Shown piece by piece: positions 21,273 through 27,589 of a stretch of 28,722 bases of DNA. The translations under genes were made by a program, and so were the position numbers. This DNA comes from a virus. Within the stretch, counting starts at the first letter, position 1. Every line of letters begins with the position of its first letter. Below the pieces are notes generated by a model. That model was not told the DNA's origin. It saw only the letters and a program-made list of their open reading frames with translations, and made no database searches. The stretch covers positions 1 through 28,722 of the IMG/VR virus record IMGVR_UViG_3300042907_000507; one strand, given 5' to 3'.

Positions 21273-21446
21273 ATCAATATCGTAAGTCGTTTGGTCTTTT
21301 TTCGCTCCTATCCTGCTTTTTTGGCGTTCTGCGAACTGAACGGCTAATACTTCCGCTTGTTGAGGTGTAAGTCCTTTAGCAATCAGCCTACGGGTGTTGG
21401 CTTCGATTATCTGCTTCGTATTTCCGAATAGTAAGTTGTCCGTCAT
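21270..21446 (-). CDS. Small pre-terminase protein (58 aa)
   Basis: ATG 21444-21446 overlaps the TGA of the upstream gene (ATGA) and the frame runs 58 codons to TAA. The sequence (MTDNLLFGNTKQIIEANTRR, then KGLTPQQAEVLAVQFAERQK) is a compact two-helix protein that resembles small proteins next to terminase genes. No catalytic motif is present. The tight coupling and coding-like composition make it likely real. The role is unknown, possibly DNA-binding or terminase-related. Confidence 0.8.
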   Translation of the reverse strand: MTDNLLFGNTKQIIEANTRRLIAKGLTPQQAEVLAVQFAERQKSRIGAKKDQTTYDID

Positions 21447-21823
21447 AGCGTGTAGGTATCGATTCGTTTCTTTACCATCTCGATAAACTTCTCCATCATA
21501 GAGGCATAGTAACTATTGAAGTCGCTATGCCCTTCTGCGTTTCTTTCGAAGAGAACGTACAGGCAAGACCTCAACCGTTGGCTGGGTGTCTTACTACCCA
21601 TCTCTTCGGCATCTATCTTGATTGACTTTAGTATCTCTTCATCGTTAAATGAGAATGACTCGCCCTTGAATCCCATTACTCCGACTCCTGATGCCCATTG
21701 GTTGAGTAACTCTGCTGCCTTTGCTGGCGATAGTTCTTGCGTTCCTATCACGACCTTTAGAGTCTTATCTCTTCGGGTGCTGACTGACTCGATGGCGCAT
21801 GGGATAAGTAGTAAATCGCTCAT
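21443..21823 (-). CDS. Phage protein of unknown function, pre-terminase module (126 aa)
   Basis: The start overlaps the upstream TGA (ATGA). The protein begins with a beta strand pair (LLLIPCAIESVSTRRDKTLKVVIGTQELSP) and continues helical, with S-F-S-F-N-D-E-E-I-L-K and T-P-S-Q-R-L-R-S-C-L-Y-V-L-F-E-R. The second half repeats the pattern 'Q-R-L-R ... F-x-x-Y-Y-x-S-M-M-E-K-F', which I have seen in conserved phage proteins of unknown function near replication genes in Bacteroidota phages. No enzymatic motif. Confidence 0.75.
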   Translation of the reverse strand: MSDLLLIPCAIESVSTRRDKTLKVVIGTQELSPAKAAELLNQWASGVGVMGFKGESFSFNDEEILKSIKIDAEEMGSKTPSQRLRSCLYVLFERNAEGHSDFNSYYASMMEKFIEMVKKRIDTYTL

Positions 21824-22002
21824 GCTGCGATGTGTTTAGCTGCGATATCGTCCAAGTACAACCGTATCATCTTCTTGATAGAATCCTTGTGGCTCTTAGG
21901 TATGCGGAATGCCACCGTAGTAGTCGGCTCGCCGTACTTATGCTTCGCCCCTGCTCCTAGCCTCTTACCTCCCCTGCGCTCTGTTGTCTGTGGTTGATTC
22001 AT
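21820..22002 (-). CDS. Ribbon-helix-helix-like small DNA-binding protein (60 aa)
   Basis: I use ATG 22000-22002; the longer frame needs a TTG start. The N-terminus is very basic (TERRGGKRLGAGAKHKYGE). The next part, T-T-T-V-A-F-R-I-P-K-S-H-K-D-S-I-K-K-M-I, has the strand-helix pattern of ribbon-helix-helix (MetJ/Arc-like) repressors, with the short beta strand TTTVAFRI as DNA-reading element. It probably binds operator DNA as a dimer and may regulate this operon. The stop overlaps the next gene (ATGA). Confidence 0.65.
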   Translation of the reverse strand: MNQPQTTERRGGKRLGAGAKHKYGEPTTTVAFRIPKSHKDSIKKMIRLYLDDIAAKHIAA

Positions 22003-22012
22003 CTGTACAAAT

Positions 22013-22252
22013 TTAATCAATATTTTGATTCTGCAATGCTATCCCTTTATTTTTTAGAAGTCTTAACCACGACAAACACCTATCTAAGTACGCCATATTC
22101 ACCCGTGTCTCAGGGTCGGAGTTGACTAACTGAGCGGCAAAAGAACGGTGTGTCTTCCTTGCGTTATGGTAGGTCGTTGCTCCGTCCTTCACCTCAACTT
22201 CATCGGGTAGGTAGTTGACCATGTAGTGTGTCACCTTCTCATCGTCCGTCAT
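22013..22252 (-). CDS. Small hypothetical protein (79 aa)
   Basis: The ATG (22250-22252) overlaps the TGA of the Cys-rich microprotein (ATGA), which gives strong coupling. The sequence includes THYMVNYLPDEVEVKDGATT, then a basic helical stretch (ARKTHRSFAAQLVNSD) and a second helix (AYLDRCLSWLRLLKNKG). No recognisable motif. It may have a DNA- or protein-binding role in the replication module. Confidence 0.7.
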   Translation of the reverse strand: MTDDEKVTHYMVNYLPDEVEVKDGATTYHNARKTHRSFAAQLVNSDPETRVNMAYLDRCLSWLRLLKNKGIALQNQNID

Positions 22253-22398
22253 TTACAGCCCTCCTTCGTGCATATTATCTTACCGTGATACACCTTGGCG
22301 TGTTGACATTTGCCTGAACGGATCTCGTAGTAATTAAATTCACATGGCTTGTCGTTAGAAGGGGTTGGTGGTGGTGGTGTCCCAATCGTTGTCTGCAT
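22249..22398 (-). CDS. Cys-rich microprotein overlapping dnaB 3' end (49 aa)
   Basis: An ATG at 22396-22398 inside dnaB, in its +1 frame, opens 49 codons that end with TGA overlapping the ATG of the next gene (ATGA). It starts M-Q-T-T-I-G-T-P-P-P-P-T and then has C19, C31, H33, H38, C43 and C48 (PCEFNYYEIRSGKC, then IICTKEGCK), a small zinc-binding pattern. The Pro run comes from the ACC repeat of dnaB. The 44-nt overlap with dnaB, the Cys pattern and exact coupling make it credible. Confidence 0.65.
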   Translation of the reverse strand: MQTTIGTPPPPTPSNDKPCEFNYYEIRSGKCQHAKVYHGKIICTKEGCK

Positions 22399-23752
22399 AG
22401 TTTCTTAGGTCTTTAGGTGGTGATGGTAGGAAGCTGCTCCCCTGTGGTGTTATCCCTGAGTCACTGAAGGAAGTCATGTTAACGGAGTGGCGAAATTCAA
22501 CCGTTCCCGTTGCCCCTTGGCGATGCTTCTCAAAGAGGTAGAATATCTCATTGGTGTATGGCGTTCCGTTATCATCGTTCAAGCCGTAGTATGATGGTCT
22601 CCATACAAAAGCCACCGTGTCGGCATCCTGTTCTAGCGAACCTGACTCACGAAGGTCTGATAGCATCGGTTTCTTATCGGCTCTTTTCTCTACCTCTCGG
22701 CTCAACTGTGCTAGTGCGATGATAGGTATGCCAAGTTCTTTCTGTGCCGCTTTAATCGTTCTGCTTATCTCAGCTACCTCCGCCTCTCTGTTACCGCCTC
22801 TGAAGCCCTCTATCGTCATCAGTTGAAGGTAGTCGATGATTACCCACTTACACCGCCCCTTGCGATGTTCTCTCTTGATAACTCTTATCGCCTCGTGTAC
22901 TCCGCATCGTGCCTTGTCGTAGATCAGGAATGGGTTATGCTCAATCTTACCTATCGTCTTTTCAAAGGCCGCCAGTTCGGGCTGCGTTAAGTTACCATCC
23001 CGAAGCCTTGAAGAGAGTATCTGATTGTCGGATTCCATCAGGATAAGACGTTGACAAAGTTGAGAGGGATTCATCTCTAGGTTAAAGTAGATGCCCGGCT
23101 CTTTGGATTGCATACCGTGAAAGAGTGCGAGTGCCGTCTTGCCCATCGAAGGTCTTCCTGCTATGATGATAAACTCAGGATGCCATCCACCCGTGAACCT
23201 ATTGATTGATTGTATGCCCGTTTCGATGCCTGTGGTCTTCCCTGCTGCCGTCAATGCCGCTCGGCGGTAGTATGCCTCCCTTTCGTCATTGGTAAGCTGT
23301 AAGAGGTCTATTATGTTATCTGCCGAGCCTCCCGTGTCAAGAAGTGAAGTAAGTCGTTTGATGATTCCCGTTGCCGTAGTGTAGCCGTCTGAGGTGTTGT
23401 GCATCCCTAACGACTCTTCGGTGAGTATCTGAGAAACGCTTCTCTTGATGTTAGCATCTTTAAGAGTTGCGATGTACTCGTTAACTGGCTCGTTGTAGGT
23501 AAGGCTACTCATCCACGCTATGACGGTGGTGCGCTCGTCCTTCTCTATACCTCCTGCTTCGTTTGAATATTGGAAGAAGTTAATAGCATCAGGTGTTTTA
23601 CCCTTGGCTACTAGTGCTTCGATGACCTTGAACGCTTTGTTAGTTAACTCGTCCGTGAATAGGTTAGCTGATAGTTGAGGTAGTAGGTCTCGGTGTGTGT
23701 CACCCGTCATCAGGATGGCGATAAGTGCTTGCTCTGTTTTGCTTGTGTTCAT
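22355..23752 (-). CDS. dnaB: Replicative DNA helicase, DnaB family (465 aa)
   Basis: Hexameric helicase that unwinds DNA at the phage fork. The N-terminal domain (E-Q-A-L-I-A-I-L at 7-14) leads to the RecA-like domain: Walker A G-R-P-S-M-G-K-T (199-206), L-E-M-N-P-S-Q-L (225-232), Walker B V-I-I-D-Y-L-Q-L-M (304-312), A-Q-L-S-R-E-V-E-K-R (348-357) and S-D-L-R-E-S-G-S-L-E-Q-D-A-D-T-V (365-380), all as in bacterial DnaB. The C-terminus is Thr-rich (DTTTTNPF). It follows the loader-like gene. An operator-like inverted repeat lies just before its ATG. The last 44 nt also encode the start of a Cys-rich microprotein in +1. Confidence 0.95.
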   Translation of the reverse strand: MNTSKTEQALIAILMTGDTHRDLLPQLSANLFTDELTNKAFKVIEALVAKGKTPDAINFFQYSNEAGGIEKDERTTVIAWMSSLTYNEPVNEYIATLKDANIKRSVSQILTEESLGMHNTSDGYTTATGIIKRLTSLLDTGGSADNIIDLLQLTNDEREAYYRRAALTAAGKTTGIETGIQSINRFTGGWHPEFIIIAGRPSMGKTALALFHGMQSKEPGIYFNLEMNPSQLCQRLILMESDNQILSSRLRDGNLTQPELAAFEKTIGKIEHNPFLIYDKARCGVHEAIRVIKREHRKGRCKWVIIDYLQLMTIEGFRGGNREAEVAEISRTIKAAQKELGIPIIALAQLSREVEKRADKKPMLSDLRESGSLEQDADTVAFVWRPSYYGLNDDNGTPYTNEIFYLFEKHRQGATGTVEFRHSVNMTSFSDSGITPQGSSFLPSPPKDLRNYADNDWDTTTTNPF

Positions 23753-23756
23753 GGTT

Positions 23757-23791
23757 GTAGGATTTTAGTAGGAAAAATAAAATGTCCTACT
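23757..23791. promoter_or_regulatory. Operator-like repeat before dnaB
   Basis: AGTAGGA (23767-23773) and TCCTACT (23785-23791) form a perfect 7-bp inverted repeat. A third half site, GTAGGA (23757-23762), lies 11 bp from its direct copy, about one helical turn. The block spans the stop of the loader gene and the dnaB leader. It could bind a repressor or form a hairpin that changes dnaB translation. Confidence 0.35.
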
Positions 23792-24548
23792 GGTCTGAAT
23801 TAGCACCTGAGAAATGGACTCCGTTAGAAGCCCTGCTGAAGGTAGGTTGAATAGGTTTTGAAAAGGAGGTAGGTGAGTCAATGTCAAAGAATCCTGCCCA
23901 GTTGCGTTCAATGGAGTTCTCGATTATCTTCATCGCCTTTGCCTTATTTCCTTTCGATAGCTCTCTTAACTTATTGGCAAGTAGGTCAAGTGCTTTCTCG
24001 GTAGGTGTTTTCTTTATTCGGATTCTCATGTCGATGAAGTCAACAAATAGTTCTTTGAGAATTGGATCGTTACCAAAGTATTTTTTCGAATCAACCAACA
24101 GGACAAAATCACTTTTCGATTTTGGCTCTTTTGTTTTCTTCTCTTTATATTCTTTATTGTCTATATCCTCTTTAAACGTCTTATGAATATGGGTTGTGCC
24201 TTGGTCAGTGCCTCGGTCATGCTCTATACCGTGCTTCGGTCGTGCTATGGTCTGTGCCTCGGTAAATTTTACTAGGGCAATTACATTGCATTTATATTGA
24301 TTTATTGATGGCTGAACTACTTTTATAAGTCCATTATCTATCAACTCATCAAAGTGTTTCTTATAGGTTTTGTAGGTAGCAATATTTACTCCATTCATTA
24401 TCTGAGTAGCACTTAGCCCAAACGATTCTCTCCAATGTAATTCATTCGCCACGGATAGAATGTAGAAATAGATTGATGTAGTCGTAGGATTAACCTTTTG
24501 AGGGTTGACACTTGCCCAGTTCCAATACCCATTGAAATATTCAAACAT
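23787..24548 (-). CDS. Replisome organiser / helicase loader-like protein (253 aa)
   Basis: The N-terminal 100 residues form a winged helix (TSIYFYILSVANELHWRESFGLSATQIMNGVNIATYKTYKKHFDELIDNGLI), as in phage replication initiators of the DnaD/O type. A charged linker follows (about 120-150). The C-terminal domain has N-D-P-I-L-K-E-L-F-V-D-F-I-D-M-R and then I-I-E-N-S-I-E-R-N-W-A-G-F-F-D, typical of replisome organisers with a W-x-G-F-F end, just before dnaB, which such proteins load. The ATG overlaps the stop of the 67-aa gene. The origin may lie inside its coding sequence, as often in these phages; I see no clear iteron set. Confidence 0.8.
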   Translation of the reverse strand: MFEYFNGYWNWASVNPQKVNPTTTSIYFYILSVANELHWRESFGLSATQIMNGVNIATYKTYKKHFDELIDNGLIKVVQPSINQYKCNVIALVKFTEAQTIARPKHGIEHDRGTDQGTTHIHKTFKEDIDNKEYKEKKTKEPKSKSDFVLLVDSKKYFGNDPILKELFVDFIDMRIRIKKTPTEKALDLLANKLRELSKGNKAKAMKIIENSIERNWAGFFDIDSPTSFSKPIQPTFSRASNGVHFSGANSDQ

Positions 24549-24744
24549 CGTATCCGAAATAAGTTAATATTTTTTTATCCAAATGCAATGCAGTTTCAAT
24601 TAGCAACTCTTCCATTGCCATTTCTTTTTTAAAATCATGACTTCTAAATTCTAAATCTAAATTCCTCAATCTGCTTTCAATCCATAATGACTTAATCATT
24701 TCAATCAACTCATCTTTTTCAAGGTTCTCGATTTTTGCTTTCAT
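24541..24744 (-). CDS. Small coiled-coil protein after structured RNA (67 aa)
   Basis: I use the ATG at 24742-24744 (MKAKIENLEKDELIEMI), 6 nt after the U-tract of the structured RNA. An upstream in-frame ATG at 24838-24840 would add 32 residues translated from the RNA structure and is not preferred. The protein is charged and helical (LEKDELIEMIKSLWIES; HDFKKEMAMEELLIETALHLDKK) and probably forms a coiled coil. Its position after a terminator-like RNA and before the replication genes suggests it is the first gene of a conditionally transcribed operon. Family unknown. Confidence 0.6.
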   Translation of the reverse strand: MKAKIENLEKDELIEMIKSLWIESRLRNLDLEFRSHDFKKEMAMEELLIETALHLDKKILTYFGYDV

Positions 24745-24750
24745 ACTTTT

Positions 24751-24859
24751 AAAAATAAAAAAGCCCATTAACGGCTGCGGTCGAAGCGGTTTATTTCTAA
24801 ACCTCGCAGCCCTCAATGGGCAAAATGTTTTATTATTCATTCAGGCTTCGACCTCTGAA
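24751..24859 (-). ncRNA. Structured RNA with predicted loop-bulge pseudoknot and terminator
   Basis: Hairpin A: TTCAG / CTGAA (24855-24859 with 24840-24844) with a 10-nt loop holding GGTCGAAGC. After an A-rich linker, hairpin B has stem 1 GCCCATT / AATGGGC, a 3x3 internal loop, stem 2 GGCTGCG / CGCAGCC, stem 3 GGTTTA / TAAACC closed by a GAAA tetraloop, and a one-sided bulge GCTTCGAC between stems 3 and 2. This bulge is complementary to the hairpin A loop (9 nt with one flanking base). TTTTTTATTTTT follows. A TATCTTTG box places a likely start at hairpin A. It may be a cis attenuator for the downstream replication genes or a free small RNA. I do not recognise the class. Confidence 0.7.
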
Positions 24860-24864
24860 CTTCA

Positions 24865-24872
24865 CAAAGATA
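24865..24872 (-). promoter_or_regulatory. Putative promoter -7 box TATCTTTG of the structured RNA
   Basis: Perfect TAnnTTTG match in the gap after the lipoprotein gene. The first base of hairpin A lies 5 nt downstream of the box, so the transcript would begin at or just before the structure. The -33 region (GTTA at about 20 nt spacing) is weak. Confidence 0.5.
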
Positions 24873-24879
24873 AACTAAA

Positions 24880-25137
24880 TCACTTAATATAATAACTACA
24901 AGTAGTTGTTACAGTAATCTTCTGACTTCCCACTCCTGTTGTCGCTGTGGTTTCCATCGACTCAGCCACCTTCCTCGCCTGTCGTGCCGTTAGATCGCAC
25001 TTCTTGACGTAGGTGATATCGGTCGATTCGTTGTACTTCGACACGGTGATTGTCTTGATGTTGAATTGATAGCATGACTTCTCGCAGGAGGTCAACGTAG
25101 CTACGATGATTGTTAGTAGGATGATTGCTTTTTTCAT
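24880..25137 (-). CDS. Small phage-encoded lipoprotein (85 aa)
   Basis: A typical SPII signal peptide is visible: M-K-K, a hydrophobic core A-I-I-L-L-T-I-I-V-A-T and the lipobox L-T-S-C with Cys18 as the lipidated residue. The mature part (EKSCYQFNIKTITVSKYNES) has Cys residues that may form disulfides and ends beta-rich with T-T-T-C-S-Y-Y-I-K. In phages, small lipoproteins often block superinfection by binding receptors or the DNA entry site; this is an inference here. An A-rich leader with the TAAACAACT motif precedes the ATG. The gene is in an AT-rich accessory patch. Confidence 0.75.
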   Translation of the reverse strand: MKKAIILLTIIVATLTSCEKSCYQFNIKTITVSKYNESTDITYVKKCDLTARQARKVAESMETTATTGVGSQKITVTTTCSYYIK

Positions 25138-25142
25138 GGTTC

Positions 25143-25151
25143 AGTTGTTTA
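25143..25151 (-). promoter_or_regulatory. Leader motif TAAACAACT before the lipoprotein ATG
   Basis: TAAACAACT, then GAACC and ATG (25137). It is the same 9-mer as before the starts at 11575 and 26014, at nearly equal distance. Possible SD-independent initiation enhancer. Confidence 0.3.
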
Positions 25152-25160
25152 AGTTGGTTG

Positions 25161-25775
25161 TTATTTTTTTGCAAAGTTTTTAATGAAGTTATCCATCGTT
25201 TTTTGAGAAATGTAATGATGATCTCTATTATTAAACACCCCTTGTAAATCAATAAACCTTTTTACATCATAAAATTGACAATAAAATTCTCTATCAATTT
25301 CATCGACATCATCTAAAAAAAATCCATTTTTACTTTTCCTTTTACCTAAATCTTGAAACTGCTCCCAGTATTTTAACGCATGATGTATTTTAGTTTCAAT
25401 AAAATAAGAGCGTCCAAAATTGCCTGCATACTGAAATTCATAGAAACTTTCATCTTTACTAAAATTAAATGAGTTAATTATTGAATTTTGATTTTTGCAA
25501 ATAACTCTTCTTTTTTCAATCTTTAGGTTTTCGCAAACCAAATCAATAATTGACTGATAGACATCCATTGTATAAATGTCATTTATAATTTTTGGTATTG
25601 TTGGAAATGAACAACTATCAATTGTGTTTGTGGCAAGATTATGATATTGACTTTCGGATGTTACGAAATCATACTTGAATACTACTGAAATTGGAATCAA
25701 GTCTATAGTAAAATAAATTTGATATCTCTGTTCACCTTCGCCACAGGTAAATATCTGTTGGTTTTTAATTTCCAT
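25161..25775 (-). CDS. AT-rich hypothetical protein, accessory gene candidate (204 aa)
   Basis: The start is taken as ATG 25773-25775, overlapping the upstream TGA (TGATG); a GTG lies one codon earlier. Base composition is clearly more AT-rich than neighbours, with many AAA, AAT and TTT codons, and the protein is rich in Phe, Tyr, Ile, Asn and Lys. No known domain is recognised. The sequence has aromatic-rich stretches (SFYEFQYAGNFGRSYFIETK) and a helical end (YISQKTMDNFIKNFAKK). It looks like a recent acquisition (moron). The low GC and lack of conserved neighbours fit a defence or counter-defence gene, but that is speculation. Confidence 0.7.
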   Translation of the reverse strand: MEIKNQQIFTCGEGEQRYQIYFTIDLIPISVVFKYDFVTSESQYHNLATNTIDSCSFPTIPKIINDIYTMDVYQSIIDLVCENLKIEKRRVICKNQNSIINSFNFSKDESFYEFQYAGNFGRSYFIETKIHHALKYWEQFQDLGKRKSKNGFFLDDVDEIDREFYCQFYDVKRFIDLQGVFNNRDHHYISQKTMDNFIKNFAKK

Positions 25776-26014
25776 CACTCAAAGTTTTTGCCTTCTGCTT
25801 CCCTGAAATCAATATCATTACCAGTATTGATTCTATGCTCAGATATTTTAATAAGCATAGAGGCTCTCTCAAGTTCATACTTCAATGAATTGTTTGCTTG
25901 CTTCGCTAAGTTGGCTTGAGCCTTGGCTTGGTCAACTGATATATCATTCTTGTCCAACTTTTCCATTTGGTCAAAAATGAAGTGCAGTAGTGATTTGTTG
26001 TTTACTGGTGTCAT
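25775..26014 (-). CDS. Small helical phage protein (79 aa)
   Basis: The sequence M-T-P-V-N-N-K-S-L-L-H-F-I-F-D-Q-M-E-K-L-D followed by I-S-V-D-Q-A-K-A-Q-A-N-L-A-K-Q-A-N-N-S-L-K-Y-E-L-E-R-A is a helical pattern that I know from small conserved proteins in phage recombination/replication modules, sometimes with VRR-NUC genes. The function is unknown. The start is set by an A-rich leader with TAAACAACT. Confidence 0.75.
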   Translation of the reverse strand: MTPVNNKSLLHFIFDQMEKLDKNDISVDQAKAQANLAKQANNSLKYELERASMLIKISEHRINTGNDIDFREAEGKNFE

Positions 26015-26018
26015 TGGT

Positions 26019-26399
26019 TTAGTTGTTTAGGTATTCGTCAATAATTCTCAAACATTCTTCTGTTCCTGTTCCGAAGACTGCTAAGTAGCCAGCCTCGTTA
26101 AGTGCCGATAGTATCTCAGCCTGTCGCTCTGTATGCTCGTTAGCCTTCAACTCACCGTCTTTCTTGAACGGGTTGCCCTTCTCTGTCTTTATCTCAATAA
26201 AAAGCCCTGAGAAGTCTTTATTCGGCTTTGCGATAAATAAGTCAGGATAGCCCCTGATAGGATTCATGGCCTTGTGGTTCTTCGACTGAAACACACTCAT
26301 GTACATTCCGGCGGCGAAGTCAAACCGAAAGATGACCTTTGGGTACTTGATGCTCATGTATCGTGCTATCACTCGGTAAATCTCAGATTCGTGTTGCAT
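26019..26399 (-). CDS. VRR-NUC domain nuclease (126 aa)
   Basis: PD-(D/E)XK-type nuclease of the VRR-NUC family. Visible: an N-terminal helix (SEIYRVIARYMSIKYP), F-A-A-G-M-Y, G-Y-P-D-L-F-I (50-56, metal acid D53), L-F-I-E-I-K-T-E-K-G (66-75, E69 and K71), E-R-Q-A-E-I-L-S-A-L (91-100, conserved Gln93) and G-Y-L-A-V-F-G-T-G. In phages these enzymes can act as Holliday junction resolvases or structure-specific nucleases in recombination. It overlaps the upstream gene by 17 nt. Catalytic residues look intact. Confidence 0.9.
   Translation of the reverse strand: MQHESEIYRVIARYMSIKYPKVIFRFDFAAGMYMSVFQSKNHKAMNPIRGYPDLFIAKPNKDFSGLFIEIKTEKGNPFKKDGELKANEHTERQAEILSALNEAGYLAVFGTGTEECLRIIDEYLNN
26021..26029 (-). 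promoter_or_regulatory. Leader motif TAAACAACT before ATG 26014
   Basis: Third copy of the 9-mer, here also encoding the last residues and first stop base of the nuclease gene, followed by AAACCA and ATG. Confidence 0.25.
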
Positions 26400-26763
26400 G
26401 GTAGTTCGCTATTATTTCTTCTCGTGAATGATTAGCAAGATACAGATAGAAGTCGGCATGATACGCTATCCTAGCCACCCGATGGGTATTGTTCTCCAAC
26501 TCCTTAATCGTAGACTCTACGATACACGGCTGCTCGGTGTTGAGTATCTTCATCCCTGCCTTCTTACCTATCTCGTACTGGATGCGCTCGGTCAGGTTGG
26601 ATAAGTTGACCCTCAAATCATCGGCTATGATACAAGCAGGTACTTCGCCATTCATCGCCCACCATCTGTCCATCGCCATCTGCATCCTTACCTCAACCTC
26701 ACGGTAGAATAGTAGCTTCTCTGTCTGATACCGCTCACGGTAGTGTTTCAGTAACTCACTCAT
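26383..26763 (-). CDS. Hypothetical helical protein in recombination module (126 aa)
   Basis: The gene is coupled on both sides (ATGA with the upstream nuclease, 17-nt overlap with VRR-NUC). The protein is helical and basic (LLKHYRERYQTEKLLFYREVEVRMQMAMDRWW), with L-S-N-L-T-E-R-I-Q-Y-E-I-G-K-K-A and V-A-R-I-A-Y-H-A-D-F-Y-L-Y-L-A. No catalytic or metal motif is seen. It may be a partner of the nearby nucleases. Family not recognised. Confidence 0.7.
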   Translation of the reverse strand: MSELLKHYRERYQTEKLLFYREVEVRMQMAMDRWWAMNGEVPACIIADDLRVNLSNLTERIQYEIGKKAGMKILNTEQPCIVESTIKELENNTHRVARIAYHADFYLYLANHSREEIIANYHATRI

Positions 26764-27374
26764 GCCTTTGCCCTCCCTAGTTGATTACGAACCGTCTTCC
26801 ACTCTTCTCTGATGTACTTCTCAATCAAGGCATCTGCCTGTTGTAGGTCGTGTTCGTTGTGTCGAAAGACGAAGATATCGTTCTCGTTAGAGGTGAACTG
26901 CTTCGCTCTCGCTGGCACTCCAATGTAGAAGAACATACTTGGGTCAACCCCTGCCACCTTGGCGAACCATGCCGCCTGTATGTGGTTGTAGTGCTTTATC
27001 ATGTCCGACTGAAATGCCTCCATCGTCTTCGCTGATGTGGTCTTGATGTCAGCAATGATACCAAACCCTGTATTGTGAATGTCAAGCATCGCCTTCGCTG
27101 GTATCTCATTGCCAAGGATATTGACTGTTGAGATAACAACTACCTCTTTAGACGATCCGTTGAAGATATGAAATGCGATAGGGTGATTCATGATGCAGCG
27201 GTGTACGTTGGATGCTTCCTCGTTCATCTGCTCCAACTCCATTTCAAGAATCTGATTGTGAAAGTCTGCCCCCTTAGCGAGGGCAAACTTAGCATAACTG
27301 ATATCTCCTGTGTAATGCTTCTTGATTCTCGATGCCGATAGCGCAGGGTAGAATATGAACTCTTCTCTGCTCAT
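26760..27374 (-). CDS. PD-(D/E)XK exonuclease-like protein (RecE/YqaJ type) (204 aa)
   Basis: Likely a recombination exonuclease. Motifs in order: S-A-S-R-I-K (13-18), G-A-D-F-H-N-Q-I (35-42, as the G-x-x-x-H of exonuclease VIII-like enzymes), A-K-A-M-L-D98-I, I-I-A-D109-I-K111-T-T-S (the D-(x)n-D-x-K core) and H-Y-N-H-I-Q133-A-A-W-F (Q-x-x-Y-like). Length of about 200 aa fits the family. With the coiled-coil protein and SSB-like gene upstream it would form a phage recombination set. Exonuclease direction cannot be read from sequence. Confidence 0.85.
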   Translation of the reverse strand: MSREEFIFYPALSASRIKKHYTGDISYAKFALAKGADFHNQILEMELEQMNEEASNVHRCIMNHPIAFHIFNGSSKEVVVISTVNILGNEIPAKAMLDIHNTGFGIIADIKTTSAKTMEAFQSDMIKHYNHIQAAWFAKVAGVDPSMFFYIGVPARAKQFTSNENDIFVFRHNEHDLQQADALIEKYIREEWKTVRNQLGRAKA

Positions 27375-27589
27375 GGCTTGGTGTATTTCTCGGTGTAGAA
27401 ACTTTCAAAAGGTATCTCTGTGCTTTCAGATATCGTAAGAGAACCTGAAAGATACGCACCTCTTAGATGCTCCTTTTCAAGGGATAGAATGTTAGAGGCA
27501 TACTCAATAGCTGATGCCGTTGATGGATTCGGATTAAGATTGTAGCTGTACTGAAGCTGGAAGATTAGTAGTTCTAGTGGCGTTCTCAT
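27371..27589 (-). CDS. Small hypothetical protein (72 aa)
   Basis: Coupled by ATGA at both ends. The sequence is MRTPLELLIFQLQYSYNLNP, then SAIEYASNILSLEKEHLRGAYL and an acidic end. It has one predicted helix pair and no known motif. Its place before the exonuclease-like gene suggests a helper role or simple operon membership. Confidence 0.7.
   Translation of the reverse strand: MRTPLELLIFQLQYSYNLNPNPSTASAIEYASNILSLEKEHLRGAYLSGSLTISESTEIPFESFYTEKYTKP

Noticed and set aside
24541-24840. 99-aa version of the 67-aa gene
   Set aside because: Its N-terminal part would be coded by the paired stems of the structured RNA. The shorter start after the U-tract is simpler; kept only as an attenuation idea.
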